From Trichoplusia ni (taxonomy: Eukaryota > Arthropoda > Insecta > Lepidoptera > Noctuidae), in NCBI RefSeq assembly GCF_003590095.1, contig NC_039482.1:5659657-5723656 (forward strand): a stretch of 64,000 nucleotides of DNA, read 5' to 3'. Position numbers and translations under genes: made by a program. Below, in pieces: positions 24,007-36,890 of the stretch. The stretch's first letter is position 1; each line of letters opens with the position of its first letter. The notes beneath the pieces were generated by a model. The model saw only the letters and a list, made by a program, of their open reading frames with translations. It did no database searches and was not told the origin of the DNA.

Positions 24007-24398
24007 CTAGCATTTTACTCAGATCAGCGTTATGCAGATCGGGATTCTCATCAGCCAGTTTCTTCCTTTCAACCTTCGCCCACACCATAAAGGCGTTCAT
24101 AGGCCTCCTGATCCTGGCCTCCTTCAAGGCCTTGGCCTGTCCCATCTTCGTGGTAAACGGGGCCCTGGCGTACTGCTGTGTGGAGTAATCTCTGCCGGTG
24201 TCGTAGGGGCTTCGGTAGTCGTACTGCGCTCTGTAGTCCAGGCCGTAGGGCAGGGTAGACCACACGACCAGCTCGGGGCTGGTCTGTTCCTGAACTGAGT
24301 CGGTGCTGTTTTCAACTGCTCCTTGGACATATTGTTCGTAAGTTCGGTGGTAAGTAGGAGGGGACTCTGCTATGCCTGCTCCCCCGGAATCCATCATG
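24007..24398 (-). CDS. Sox15: Sox15 (SoxF) second coding exon with the first half of the HMG box
   Basis: Continues the SoxF transcription factor (Drosophila Sox15; vertebrate relatives Sox7/17/18), a nuclear sequence-specific DNA-binding protein that bends DNA at AACAAT-like sites. The exon covers residues 28-158 plus one base. Residues 29-120 are low-complexity and tyrosine-rich ([18 protein letters not shown]). The HMG box starts near residue 123 with [14 protein letters not shown] and runs to [14 protein letters not shown], the diagnostic first helices; the DNA-intercalating FM pair is intact. The [11 protein letters not shown] signature fits group F better than SoxE. The exon begins after a polypyrimidine/CAG acceptor and ends at a consensus GTAAGT donor (24006-24001), in phase 1 within the glycine of LGK. 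The rest of the box should start in the next exon, which I could not find in 1..24000. In Drosophila, Sox15 acts in sensory-organ socket cells and wing hinge; a similar role here is inference. Confidence 0.93.
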
Positions 24399-27300
24399 CT
24401 GAAAAGAGAAAATGTGGGTTAGAGTGGTGATAGTTTGGTAGGATGTAGAATGTAAAGATTTGGACTTCGAGTTATATTATTTGCTGCGAGTGTTTATCCT
24501 TTGTTTTATTTTTGGGATGATATGTTTGTTCTATGTGAATCCAGAATAAACTTTTTAATATTGCAATTAATAGTTCTATTTTTACAGCCCTGATACATAA
24601 ATCCTGTTGAATAGTGAAATTAATGCTTGAGGAATTCTCTCAACTATACACTGATGCAGTGATATCAAGAAGTTAGTACATGACATACATGAATATGAGG
24701 AAAATAGTAATAATATCATGAATCGTATAAAAATATGTCCGAGAAGCTCTAAATGTACTTCGCTACACTCCTTTGCTTCTCTTTTCAATTTTATTTGATA
24801 CGTAAAACATCTTTTGAAATAAACACGATAGAAACATCAACATATTTCATAGATTATATCTTCATTTGTCTATGAAACCCGAGTTTAATTTAACTGATAT
24901 TTATTTTCCATAACATGATATTAGAAATACGTCGTGCAGCGGCGATTGTTTTTCGTTGCATTCATACTTTTCTTATTATATATTAATTAAAATTATACGG
25001 TTTTTTTTACTTATTTTAGGTATATTATATCTCGCGATGTTCGTTTCGCTTTCGGCATTTGGAAAAGGAGAATTCATAATATATTTTACAATTTCGAATA
25101 AATTTACAATCCCTTAACATAGGTACAAGATGTTTTTTAGTATTTAAAGGAGTTGTTAAACCGTTGTCATGGTTACCGATTACCCCCCACCGAGCATTAC
25201 GGGTAAAGTGTCAAACTATGCTATGGAATTTGAAAAATCCGCACGTTGCGGTGTCATTTGCTTCGTTATAGCTTACCGCTGGCATATCGGTGTAGCAGGA
25301 AGCGTGGTAAGCGGAGCCGGCAAGTGATAGCGATCAGGCTAATCAATCGACACCAGTAATGTGAATCGTCTCGTCTAGTGGGGGCCTGTTGCTAACTCTA
25401 TGCGAGATTATATGAAGAATGCCTTGTTTGTTAAACTTTTAAAAATTTGTGTGTACATAAATAGTATTTTAAGTAAACTTGTCTTATGCCTGTATTTCTA
25501 AATAATTTCTTGTTTTGCAAGATTCTTAGAGAAATAAGCAGTTGAGTGTTGACGCATCATATGTTATCATAGTGACACCGTACACTATGGCTTTCTTTTC
25601 AATCGAACTATAACTTCACTAAGTTTTATCTAATTCAGTTTAGTGTTTTGTGCGTTTGCGTGTGAAATTGTAAGAGACAGACATAATGTAGTAAGTTTTG
25701 CAGCTACATTTTTATAAGTAATGGTGGAGGCTTACTAATGCAAACCAACTCAGTACATAGACCGTCTTAGCTTCCGTGATAAACGACTTTTTACATGTTG
25801 ACATAACAACTAGAGAGTTGTTCTAGTCCAACGGATGTGACGTTTTCACAAGTTATTCATAGAAGCCTTGTAGATTTCACTAACATGTCAGCAAATTTGA
25901 AAACGAAGTCTGAAATGACGTCTTCTCCTACTTATATTACTAGACTTTAGTATCAGGGTTTCTTGTTTCTTCCGATAGAATGAAATCTAATTTAAAAGGT
26001 AACCTTCTGCCAGGAAGGAAATTAAAAAAAAAATTCGAGAAGAGGTCCGTTAATTAAATTTAAAAATTATCCTTCCTTATAGCGATGAGGAAGGATGAAA
26101 GTACGACGAAAAAATAAGCAGGGGATACACATTACATGCTCGGCACACGTACACCAAGTACGTACCTTTGATATAAACGCTTGTAGACAACTGTAGTCCT
26201 AATATAATAAAGCTAAAATATAGATATATAAGTATTTTAGTTATCGACGAATTAATCACGGATGAGTAAATATATCCACCAAGATATTTAGATGCAGAAA
26301 AATCTGCTAAAGAAAATACTAATGTTTTCCTATATCCGAACCCAAAGCACATGAGGTTCGGGATCTTCACGATAAGCTGTGGGCAACTTGGCTAGGCGTG
26401 AAGTTAAATGTTAGAAGAAAAATACCAACTGAATAGAATAAACTATTCTGTATTATCCAATATTTTGGCAATGGTATTGATAACAAACAATATAAGGCTA
26501 CAATTTCTATCCTATCCCTAACAGCGATGTCTTCCAGGTTTCCTAATCGATCATTCTCTTTAAACTCGTTCAACAATAGTTTTCGTTATCACGACGCATT
26601 ACCAGTAAACTATAAAGCCGCTATTTGTCAACACGAAGGTAACTCGATACAAATAATGAGTAATTCCCAATTTAAAGGAAAGTGCGGCGCCGTTAACGTG
26701 ACGCCGTCGGTTCTTGGAAGTGTCTTAGCGCCACGGTGTGGGAACCGAGGCGCATTGTTCCTCTGATTTCACCTGCCCATCCGATGCTTCTGCTATCTGC
26801 TCATATACGACGGATTGACGTGAATGTGTTCTAGAAAAATGTGTGCTAATGTTAGCTTGATCTAGGTGCACTCGTTACGAAGGAGGATGTATGCATCTAT
26901 GTTCTATGCATCCAATTTTAAATTTGGGTCTTACATGGATTTTCAATACGAGTTCAATTTGACTTAGATTACTTAGAATTTCGGGTAGAAAATTTGTTCT
27001 CATTACAGATTACGGTTTCATATATTTCAAACGAACGAAATGCCTAAGTAATTGCAATGAACACAAAAGTACCCACGACGTCAAATTCATTCCTAAGTTT
27101 ATAAACTTGATACCAAAAGTGAGCTGAAAACCCCAAATAATTCAATTAACAACCACAACTCAAACCTCCTAAATATTTTTAACACACAAACATGGTTCGC
27201 TTCATCAGTATTGTCGCCACACTTTATTCCCATATAGGGTAAACTCGGGACAATTAAACAGTCCCCCTTATTTGGCGAGCTGTCTCCAAACCAGTCCAAT

Positions 27301-30300
27301 TTCGTTGGTTTTACATGAGTTGTAAGAAGCCAACACGAGATTCCTGAGCTAAATATTTAAGATGGCCCCTTATAATTAGATCTGTACTTTCATTAACTTC
27401 TGTATACATACATGTCATTTAGCTTTTTAGAAGTTTTTTTGTTGAAACTTGAAATACCTACATAATATTGGATGTCTTCGTTATCTCAAAGTTGATTTGG
27501 AAGAAAATGTTCATGGGCATTAAATTGGTTTTCGAATAATAGAATAGATGTAACTTAGATAGAATAAGGCAAACAAGAATTAGTTTCGTTTAGGCAAAAA
27601 TAGTAAAAAAAAAATATATTGTTTAATGTATAATTTTTGGATATTTTGTTTTAACGAATATTTATATTACGTAAGCAATAGAAAACTCAAGCCACATGAC
27701 ATGAAACGCAAATAGTTTTGAAAATTTAGAGAAGTTCCACTTTAGCAACATAGATGGCGTTCAACTCGTCAAACCCGGTTTATGCGACATTTCATCGTTA
27801 CTCGTGCACAATAACATCTGACACAAACTATGACTTGCTTATTTATCGAGAAAATATTTTATGTCAATCGCACAACTCGTAAACTTATGACAGCCAATGT
27901 TTTATTTGAAAACGCGCGAAAGTTGTTTAAATTGTGCGACATTCTAAATGACATTCGACCCGGCTGTCATGCATTTTGACAGATACAACCTCCTTAGAGT
28001 TCGGTCAACCGTTATTTATTTTATGAATATCGCAGTATCAAGACACTTCGTAAAAAAGGCTTGAGCAAATAGTCAAAAACATTAAAGAGGAAAAATATTT
28101 AGTAATTCTTGCTTCAACTTACGCAACTAAACATTTTGTAGGTAAACAATAAATAAATGTCAAGCCAAGAGAAACAGTTTAAAACGGTACAAGAAAATAT
28201 TTTCAAGTTCCGCAACTACAAACCTGTTACTAAGCACCTACTATTTCCAATTCAAGTAAAATAATACACGACTAACATATATCTTGACATTAATCTTAAC
28301 ATTTTACTTAATATGAGGAGATAAAACCAATATTTGATTGTGTAGTCAACGCCAAATCGTCGCCATACTGCAAACGTCAAATAATTTGCGAATGTTATTA
28401 GACACCTGTCAAATCAAAACGTCATTTCGAATTATGTAGAATTTATGGTCTAGCGAATGAAAAAGACATGATTTAGGGGATGCTTGACATAGCTGTGAAT
28501 GGTATTTGCTGTGGTGAGAGAAAGAACATCATCTTCAGTCTTATGGACTGCCTATTCACTTCAAGAAGAGACGTTATACACACTATTTACCTACACATAG
28601 TAACGGACAACACTTTACTGTCTCTGTCCAATGTCTCGAACAAACGAACTGAGTTATTCAAGAAATACAAAAAGGTATTTAGAAAGAATCTGTGTTTATA
28701 TTTAAATAGGATTAAAATAAAAATAATGACGGAATCACAACCTTGAGAATGATCTAATCACATTTGTTTACGAAATAAAATACATATTCCATTAGATGTG
28801 TTTTACAAACTGAATCTATTCCATCACGTGTATTATTTCTTCGCGAAAACGTAAATAATACGCTTGTACGCATTTCTATTGTTTTTCTCAGTTTTATTGT
28901 GTAAATATAAATAAAAACTGATTGATACAATCGCTCGCATCTTCGTTAGAAATCTCGCATTCCATACGATCTAAACAAATGCTTAAGAATGAGAAATAAC
29001 ATTTAATGTTTTCACTAGAACCATTGTCAGTTGGATTCTTGATTCGTAATGCGTTTAGGAATCTAAAACTGGGGTCAATAGATACTTTGACTCACGACTT
29101 AGACTGTCATTTGGAAAACATTTCAAATCACATCAAATGCTATACAGTTGCTAATTCTTGAGCTACCATTCCATCTTACAAATTAATTGCTACGTAAGCG
29201 TAAGTACTGTTCAAAATCGTTTAATAGCTCAAGTCGTGTCAAAAACCTATTTGACATATTTCTGACACATGTCAGCCGTGAGTTCAACGTTTAATGCTTG
29301 GAAACTATTAAGGCTCGCCGTAGCGTACGGTATACATAAAAAAACAACAAATATGGTTCATGTAATTCCCATCATTTTTACTGTATACAAGATTTTGAAT
29401 CGGAATAAATAAATAACTTTCTAAAAAATAGTTACATACAACAATCTAAAAAGAAATGTTTTTTATGCTTACCGTTTTTAGGAGACACTATAGCTTGAAA
29501 CTCAAGTAAATAGTAATTTCGAAAACCGAAACATTCACTTAAAACCTGTTCTAACCTTAGAGACAAACGTTAGAGAAAAATAAACCTTATCCACTTAACA
29601 TAGAAGTGTTTTCAATGTCAAAGTGTTCACTATAGACCATCACAGATCACGTTATAAGAATTACTAGATGGTGCAAATAAATATGTCATCATTCAACAAT
29701 TTCTCACTTGTTCACGTCAATAACTATGCCTATTAATTATAGCTGTTTATTTATTACCATTGTTAAGTGTTCTGAATAAAAACTATTAAAACAATCGTAT
29801 CAAGGTTATGTGTTTTTTGCATTATAATACAGAAATGTTATATAAATACACGTTAAAGCAAACATTTGCTGTAACTGGTAACAATACACAAAATAGACTA
29901 AATATCAAAACAAATCCTAAAAAATGCAAAAGAACACTAAAAACACAATCATTAAAAATACTCTGATGCAAATAATGTTAACTTGATTTTGCCTCTAAAA
30001 AAATTCGTACTTTTCATAGTTAAGATTTTATTTTTTTGACCGATTTATAGAGACTTCAGGATTCGATCTACGTGAACTTTTGGATCAACTTTTTTTGCAA
30101 CTCTTTGTCACTCTATTGCAATGTGGTTTATAATGACATATGATAAGACAGTACCAGTGAACAACTTCACAATTTAATGTTTCTGATATTAAATCGGTAG
30201 CAATTACTTTACTAAAAGCAGTATGGAACACTAGCTGTCGCCTAGCGGATCCTCCCGCTACAAATTGAAAATGATCTCAAGAGAACATAAAATCGGGATT

Positions 30301-30309
30301 AAGACTATT

Positions 30310-30555
30310 CAGGGCCCGAAGTACGCTATTTACAACGGCCAATGAATGAATGAAAATTGGCTTAAAATGACAATTTTAAGCATTTTTCCTACTCAATAAC
30401 TGAAAATTATGTGAGAGACGGTACACTCAAGATCAATACAAAAAAAAAACTAATTATTGTGTTGGAAAAATGATTAAGAGAATACAAATAATTTCGAATT
30501 GAATCCAACTGCCATTCGTTCATCGGCCATTGTAAATAGCTGAATCGAGGCCCAG
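30310..30555. mobile_element. Short terminal-inverted-repeat (MITE-like) element
   Basis: The left end CAGGGCCCGAAGTACGCTAT and the right end, read on the opposite strand (CTGGGCCTCGATTCAGCTAT), continue as matching inverted repeats for about 40 bp through TTTACAAYGGCCRATGA. No coding capacity. The CAGGG start recalls hAT elements, but the adjacent 8-mers do not match as a target duplication, so superfamily is open. A related, right-truncated copy lies at 56222. Confidence 0.6.
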
Positions 30556-31087
30556 TGGTTTTGCGTGAAAGAGGAACAAACATCCATACATCATACATTA
30601 AAAGGATTTTTTCTCTATCCTCTTTAAATCGGTAATAAATATATTTTTATCCATATTTTTTCTATAGAGTTAAACTGATCTTGTTGGGTTTTTCCACATC
30701 GTAGTTTTACAGGATAATCTAGTTTGTCCTAGACCAAAACATTGTTGAACAGAAACAATAGAAATTGATTGTGATGTAATTTTGTCTCGCAATTTGAATT
30801 TATTTATCCTTACCTGAAGTTTTAATAAGCAACGACAGATTTTCTCGTCAATTTTCCGTTTTAATTATGATCCTAGCAAGTGGCAGAAATTATTATACTC
30901 AATAGCTAATATTAAGATAATAACAAAGTAAATACTGAAATGAATTCTCTGAAGCTAATAAAATACCAACAAGGGTTATAATTAACTATGGATTCTTATA
31001 ATTCTACAACCACTATTCGCCTTCTGAATCTAAAATAACCTTTTTCAAAAACACCCATCAGTCAAGAAGTCATCTAAACATACCACA

Positions 31088-31519
31088 TTACAATTCCAAT
31101 ACGAATGTAACAGCTAATACATGTAAAAGTTCAAATGCAACATCTTTTCCGTGTCCACCTGCTAGTTTCAAATTAACGAGGAAAACCATTGCAGTCAGGC
31201 TCAGTACTACCTGACCTTTACCACATCTGACCGCGCCATAAAGAGCCTGAATATACCGTCCGCCACATGTCGCAAGACTAATTAGCGCCCTGACGCTTCG
31301 ATCTTGAAAATTTCCTGCACTTAGGAAGGGTGATGTCCATATATTATTTTCAAACATTGCGCGAGACAATAGCCATTGTTGACAAAACGATCCATCAGCG
31401 TTCAGAGGACTCCGCCACGAGATATCGATAAAACCGCACACGGTAGCACTCGATTCTTCTCGCATCAATCGATTTTGATGAGCAAGTTTTTCGTCCGCTT
31501 CAGATAAAACGTTATCCAC
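31088..31519 (-). other. Unrecognised 143-codon open frame within Sox15 intron 1
   Basis: The frame stays open for about 160 codons between stops, starting from a GTG-type codon at 31519; the first ATG is within MREESSATVCGF. Composition is richer in GC than the flanks. Segments such as WRSPLNADGSF and CGGRYIQALYGAVRCGKG look protein-like, and the end (ELLHVLAVTFVLEL) is hydrophobic. I recognise no family and see no clear promoter. It could be an antisense-oriented exon, a decayed transposon or host gene fragment, or a chance frame. A TATCGATA site lies inside it at 31424. Confidence 0.2.
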
Positions 31520-31682
31520 GTTTTTGTGTTGCCAGAATCGTTGATTGAGAAAATGATTTTGACCTCAAACAACTTTTAATGAAGACGCGTTTTCGTGGAA
31601 GTAATTGAAAGATATAAAACAGATGGTAACGGAAGGGCAATGGATTACCTAACATTTCTTTAGGCTCATATACAAAAAAAAC

Positions 31683-31729
31683 ACCGAAATCATTTCTTAA
31701 ATCGTAGGAATTTAAGAAATGATTTCGGT
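31683..31729. repeat. Perfect 20-bp-stem hairpin
   Basis: ACCGAAATCATTTCTTAAAT (31683-31702) and its exact reverse complement (31710-31729) are separated by the 7-nt loop CGTAGGA. Pairing stops at both outer edges. It is short for an animal pre-miRNA; a cruciform or relic of a small inverted-repeat element is equally possible. Confidence 0.85.
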
Positions 31730-32267
31730 AAAGCAGACATACAAATAATTTATGTCTACCAGTTTATCAACCATTCGTTTCAAATGCCTCACGTTCAACG
31801 AATCACGTTATACCCGCGCTTATACCTAACCTTATCTGTCTCAAGCCCAGTAATGTTATGACAATCAATTTCAATATTCCCATGTCATTAAATTAGCTTA
31901 TTAGCGATATTAACTTCGCAAAAGTCCTGTCCACTTAAACAGAATTTCGGCGTGACTTTAGGAAGTCAGTGACTCACATTATGGTATTGTATTTTGGTAT
32001 TGTTGGGTCTTGAAACTCGGTGTCATTGCTAAGTATGATTCATTGACAATACCTCTGTTACAAACTTTGGTATCAAAAAACCCCGAAACGTGGGCATCGT
32101 CATGTTAACCACAAGTAAAAAGTGGTTAACAGACGCACAAATGAAAGCAGGTCGATATATTTTAGTCATATTTTGCTTATTCTTGAGTTAGGTAATTGAT
32201 TCCTTCCGATGGATCGTTTGATAGGGTTACCTTGGCAGTCCACAAGGGGCAAAATTAAAACGGGTGG

Positions 32268-32335
32268 GTTTTAGTCAGTCTGACACTTCCTTTCACTCAA
32301 CCCTTAGCGAGAGGAGTCATTTGATGGTTTCCTGG
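32268..32335 (+). repeat. TTTAGTCAGT...TGACACT dispersed repeat, copy 1
   Basis: GGTTTTAGTCAGTCTGACAC followed by GCGAGAGGAGTCATTTGATG. Related to the copies at 53308 and 59078 (reverse). From memory this repeat is widespread in noctuid moths. Confidence 0.5.
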
Positions 32336-32629
32336 CGGGAAAAAAGGTAATTAATTCATACATCGAATTTCAGATACAACTAAAAAAAAACTCGAATGTT
32401 CTTTCATAATCTGATTTTAAGATCGTCGCTAAGCTTCAATGGACAAGCATTCTCATACTTTGCGATAGTGCTAATCCTGTATTACATTATAAAGGTTACT
32501 GAGTTATTTAAAATTCGGATACTCTAATATTACCTGCTCCTCGCCGCATGCTTGTTGTTGATAGCTTCAAAGGAGGGTGTTAGCTAAAAGATCATCACTA
32601 ATAATAGTATCCTTTGTCTTAATCCAAGG

Positions 32630-32720
32630 TGCCAGTTACTTCCATGCTAAATTTCATCGAACTCGCTTTAACCGTTTGGGCGACAAAAGGTAACAAACTC
32701 ACACATACTTTATTTCGTAT
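32630..32720 (+). repeat. Decayed retroelement-type 3' tail
   Basis: The motif order AAATTTCATCGAACTCGCTT, AACCGTTTGGGCG, GGTAACAAACTCACACATAC, then TTATATAAC resembles the common lepidopteran 3' tail that ends in TTTCGCATTTATAATATTAG. Divergent; boundaries approximate. Confidence 0.35.
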
Positions 32721-32798
32721 TTATATAACAGTAGTGTGACAGTAAGTATTACAACAAAAACATCTGCTCATCTAAAAATACTATAATCTCTGTTCTAA

Positions 32799-33050
32799 TC
32801 TATATACTAATATATAAAGCTGAAGAGTTTGTTTGTTTGAACGCGCTAATCTCAGGAACTACTGGTCCAAATTGAAAAAATATTTTTGTGTTGAATAAAC
32901 CATTCATCGAGAAAGGCTTTAGTCTATAAAACATCACGCTGCGACTAATAGGAGCGAAGATACAATGGAAAATGTGAAAAAAAACAGGGCAGGTATAAAT
33001 CATAACTTATATCTTCTACCCACGGAGACGAAGTCGCGGGCAACAGCTAG
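32799..33050 (+). mobile_element. Complete non-autonomous Helitron-like element
   Basis: 252 bp inserted precisely between A (32798) and T (33051). It starts TCTATATACTAATATATAAA and ends GCGGGCAACAGCTAG. An imperfect GC-rich hairpin (CCCACGGAGAC...GTCGCGGG) lies just before the 3' CTAG. A/T target, 5' TC, subterminal hairpin and CTRR end are the structural hallmarks of Helitrons. It has no coding capacity, so it depends on another element. Internal text such as GAACGCGCTAATCTCAGGAA matches a family I recall as abundant in Lepidoptera. Confidence 0.8.
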
Positions 33051-33754
33051 TAGCTTAGATACGAGTCGTGATATTAGTTCTACATTTTTGTTTACAGACT
33101 CCAACCTGGGCAGAGGTATGAAGCTGTTGACATTAATAATGTACACAAACAATATAAACCAGTGCTAAGCAACAGTACTGAGACACGAGAGTACTTTAAT
33201 ACGAGCCGTGTTTATAATAGAGGTATGTTATTATCCCACCGTTGGGCAAAAAACCTCTTTTGGAAACAAAATATTTTTGGAACATGATCAGATTGTTAAA
33301 ATTGAATTTTGTTCGTAAATTATCTTTGTAGTGTATTGTTTGCACATAGTTTTTCAACAGAAGTAACTATTTTTTTTTAATTTGGCTTAATTCACAAATG
33401 CGAGTAAACTCAAGGAAACCTATTCTATTCGTTTATTAGAAAAACAAATGGAACACGCGACACCTTATTAGGCTTATCATAACTAGGTTTTTCCTAGACA
33501 AAGTCGTCAATGTTTACGAAATACTCAAAATAATCAAGGAAAAAGGTCCAAGTGGTTAGCAACTATAGTATCTCGATAGTTAACCACACGAGGAGTTCAA
33601 ATTAATGGTAATACTTGGTCCGTTACTATTCCAGAGCTAAGGTTCAGGCATTTTTAGATTTAAAAAACACCGCTGACGATACCCGTTAGATCGATTTGTC
33701 TCAAAAACTTCATAGGTACGTTTATTAAGACAGAATATATATTTTTATAATAAC

Positions 33755-33850
33755 TATCGACTCGCGTACCCGCCGCGTCAGCTCATGATTAAGGACTCCG
33801 GTTGGGTCCGAAACTAGTCGAGCACTCCCGATAAATACGTGTGAGTAAAC
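33755..33850 (+). repeat. CCGCGTCAGCTCATGATTAA repeat, copy 1
   Basis: Contains GACTCGCGTACCCGCCGCGT, then TCAGCTCATGATTAAGGACT and CCGGTTGGGTCCGAAACTAG. Shared with 36780 in the same orientation and with a rearranged copy at 12478. Class unknown. Confidence 0.6.
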
Positions 33851-34717
33851 ACCAAAACAACGTTACAACATTTAATAAAGAATATATATTGTAAGGCAAA
33901 CACACCACACGCTTTGCTTGCATTACACGCTTGCTTTTCCCATATAGGTATCTATCTATTCAGAAAAAGAGTTTAGATCTAGAAAATGGGACGAATTGAA
34001 AGCGTAACGGTTTTCATATCAAATTGATTTCGACGTACTACAAACATAGGTACACCACTACACAATATTCAGTAACCAACAATCCCTTTCTAACTTATAT
34101 TACGGGGAGGCTATCGTCACTCGTGTTCAAGACTGACGCACAGCTAAATGTCACCTTTAGGCGTCATGCAGTCTTTTTCAGTGCAATAAAATGAAACGAG
34201 AGAAAGATATTTTAAAATGTCACTTGCCTAAGTGCGTTAAATACATCTGAACACACAGGGTTGGCTTTCTTTACGTTGAACAACCAAGAAGTGTAAAATT
34301 TTATCGTTTTTTAATAGTGGCATCTCCTAAAATCCACGATCTACGTTTCGAAATTCAAAAACGTATACCATCAATAATTTTTGCTCATCTAATTCTATAG
34401 TACGTTAAATTTTTCATGCTTTGCGTAGACTGGCAATCTTTTGGGTTTATCACAGCCAACCTATCGAATCCCTTGCCTATCCTTTCTAATACGTCACGAT
34501 TGTAGACCTATAAAACGGACGTAAGGCATCCATGCACGTGCACTATTTAATAACATCACCTTCGATGTGATTAGCGAGCATAATATCATATAAATGTTGG
34601 TCTCTGAAACAATTTGATTCCGGAGCAGCAACGGTCTGTTGCACCCGCGATAACAGTAAGATCGCGTATCTAGTGATAACTTATCAGCAATGCACATTGC
34701 ACTGCGACTGATGTTTG

Positions 34718-34745
34718 TGACTGTGTGTGTCTGTGTGTGCTTGTT
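34718..34745. repeat. Imperfect (TG)n microsatellite
   Basis: Interrupted GTGTGTGTCTGTGTGTG tract of about 28 bp. Confidence 0.7.
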
Positions 34746-36779
34746 TGACGACACGTTTGTACTGAGATACTCAAGTTCTTGTAGTTGCGATTCATTTTCA
34801 TGTAGTTATCAAAACTTGAGACGGAATTTGTAACTGATTTTTTGTCTTTTTTGTAGCGTTTTATGAGTTGAATCCATGTATGAAGCCATTTCAATTAATC
34901 ATTTTCCGTTTGTCTTAATAAACTTAAAATGAATATATTCACATGAAAATACATAATTACCTACTGAAGTGCTTAATGTGAATGTTTAATGATCGTTATT
35001 TTTAGGGTTCGGTAAGTTAACGGTAAAACGCGAATCTATTCCACTAAGACTCTGATGCCTATTCTCTATCAGTACTTCACTCAAGCTGAATCCCACGAAC
35101 TGCGTTATATAGACGGTTGAAAAACATAATCAAATATATACTTATATGTAAGTTAAGTAAGTTAAGGGCTTCCAGAGAGCAAACATATTCTTTATCGTTT
35201 TCAAAGAATAGTACGGTGCCCTTCCTCCGCGAAGCCAACACGCACTTGGACGGCTTTAACACAACAGCAGGTTTAACATATAGTTACAAATGTTTTCATG
35301 ATTGCGTCCTTTTCATAGCCCTGACATTAGTTCGACAGGTCGGTGTAATGGAAAGGTGACGCGATTGACAGGACCTATCGGAGTTCTTGAACTTCAAAGA
35401 TTAAGTTGATATTTGTTTTAGATTTATTAACATGCTTATTGCTTATTGCAAAGAATAAATAATGTTGTATGGATACCTAAAGAACACTCTATTCATTTTT
35501 AAATGGATAAAGTGTTTTTTTTTCTTGGGCATCGCTGACACATACTTTTCGAAATCTTCAGCAATAGAATTGAAGCTACTTTAAATCTCAATCATCTGCA
35601 ATAGCGTTAAACACATACCTACTAACAAAGACCAGAACTTCGAAAAACATAAATAGGCAAAAGAAAATTAACTCTACATTCAGAAGAAAAGTCCTGTAAA
35701 CCGCATATTTATCTTTAAAACCGCGTCACAAGAAATTCTCGCGCATCAAAATGAAAAATACCGTTTTAGTTTACAGAGTCGGCTGTGGATGAGAAACACA
35801 GCATTGTGCTCGTCCACATTGCACAACAGTGTACGTAAACACTCGCTACTGGGAGCCGGCGACACAACAACTACTTCGGGGAAAGCCGCCGGACGACGCT
35901 AGTCTGTAACTAGCTAAGGGGAATTTGTATTACTACTGGATATTTTGAAGACCGAGGTTTACGAGACCTTTTAATATAATATGAAGATGAGGAAGCGAGA
36001 TAAGGTGATCTCTTCTCGCAAATTAGAATTATGCAGTTGTAACTAATGATGATTGTGGTCACCTGAGCGGTGGTTTTGACAGTTCAGGTAACGAAAAGTG
36101 CTGCAAATTGGTAGGTTTGCCAAAAATTGCAAATACCTCTCGAAACAAAATAAAACAGATGAGAACTACGTACGTTTAGTAAGGTATAAAGATGCGTTAC
36201 TTATCTTTTCAGTACTAGTAATTCAGTATTTTTTATTGCGATCATATATCACTTTATTTTTTAATTTTGATATCACTTTATTTCGATGTTTTCATAAGCA
36301 ACTTTCAACCAGCCCAAAAAAAAACAAATATGAAAATAACATAAAATCTTTCCTTGCAGCGCTAAATTTCAAACAAAAATCACTAGATAACAATTTGACA
36401 TTCAAAAGACTTTTTGTAAGCAACAACTGAATACTTCTAGAACGTTCGAACAAAAAAAAAACATCAATCAAAAGGTTTACCCTTTCTCCAAAGGCAACAA
36501 AACGCAATCGCTGCAAATAAACGCCGCTCGAAGGACAAGAGAGACAATATTCCATATTGATAAGACAATGATAAAGGTTTGCACGTGCTAGCCCAGTGTC
36601 AACAGCGGTAACACTCGTATCATACTCGGCTAGTGAAATAGATTCATAGATTTATATGACAACAAGATAAGTATGAGAGTGGTGAATGCATTTCCGGAAA
36701 TTTTAAAAGATTGCGATGAAAATCACTCAGAAACATAGATTTTTCGTGTGGTTGAGACACCTTATTAAATGATGCAATG

Positions 36780-36890
36780 GTTTAGGGATTGCCTGACTAG
36801 TCGAACTGACTCGCAACCTGCCGCGTCAGCTCAGGATTAAGGACTCCCGTTGGGTCCGAAAGAATTTATGAATCATTCTCACGATAATTG
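36780..36890 (+). repeat. CCGCGTCAGCTCA repeat, copy 2
   Basis: GACTCGCAACCTGCCGCGTC, then AGCTCAGGATTAAGGACTCC and GTTGGGTCCGAAA, closely matching the copy at 33755. Preceded by GACTAGTCGAACT. Confidence 0.6.

Noticed and set aside
24032..24298. Plus-strand and alternative minus-strand open frames over the Sox15 exon.
   Set aside because: They are shadows of the HMG-box frame; only the 24397 frame gives the conserved protein.
34448..34458. TATCACAGCCA resembles the miR-2/13 family seed.
   Set aside because: The rest of the mature sequence diverges and the upstream arm does not pair with it.
36098..36430. 110-codon plus-strand open frame.
   Set aside because: AT-rich, Asn/Lys/Phe-heavy, no family similarity and overlapped by another frame on the opposite strand.
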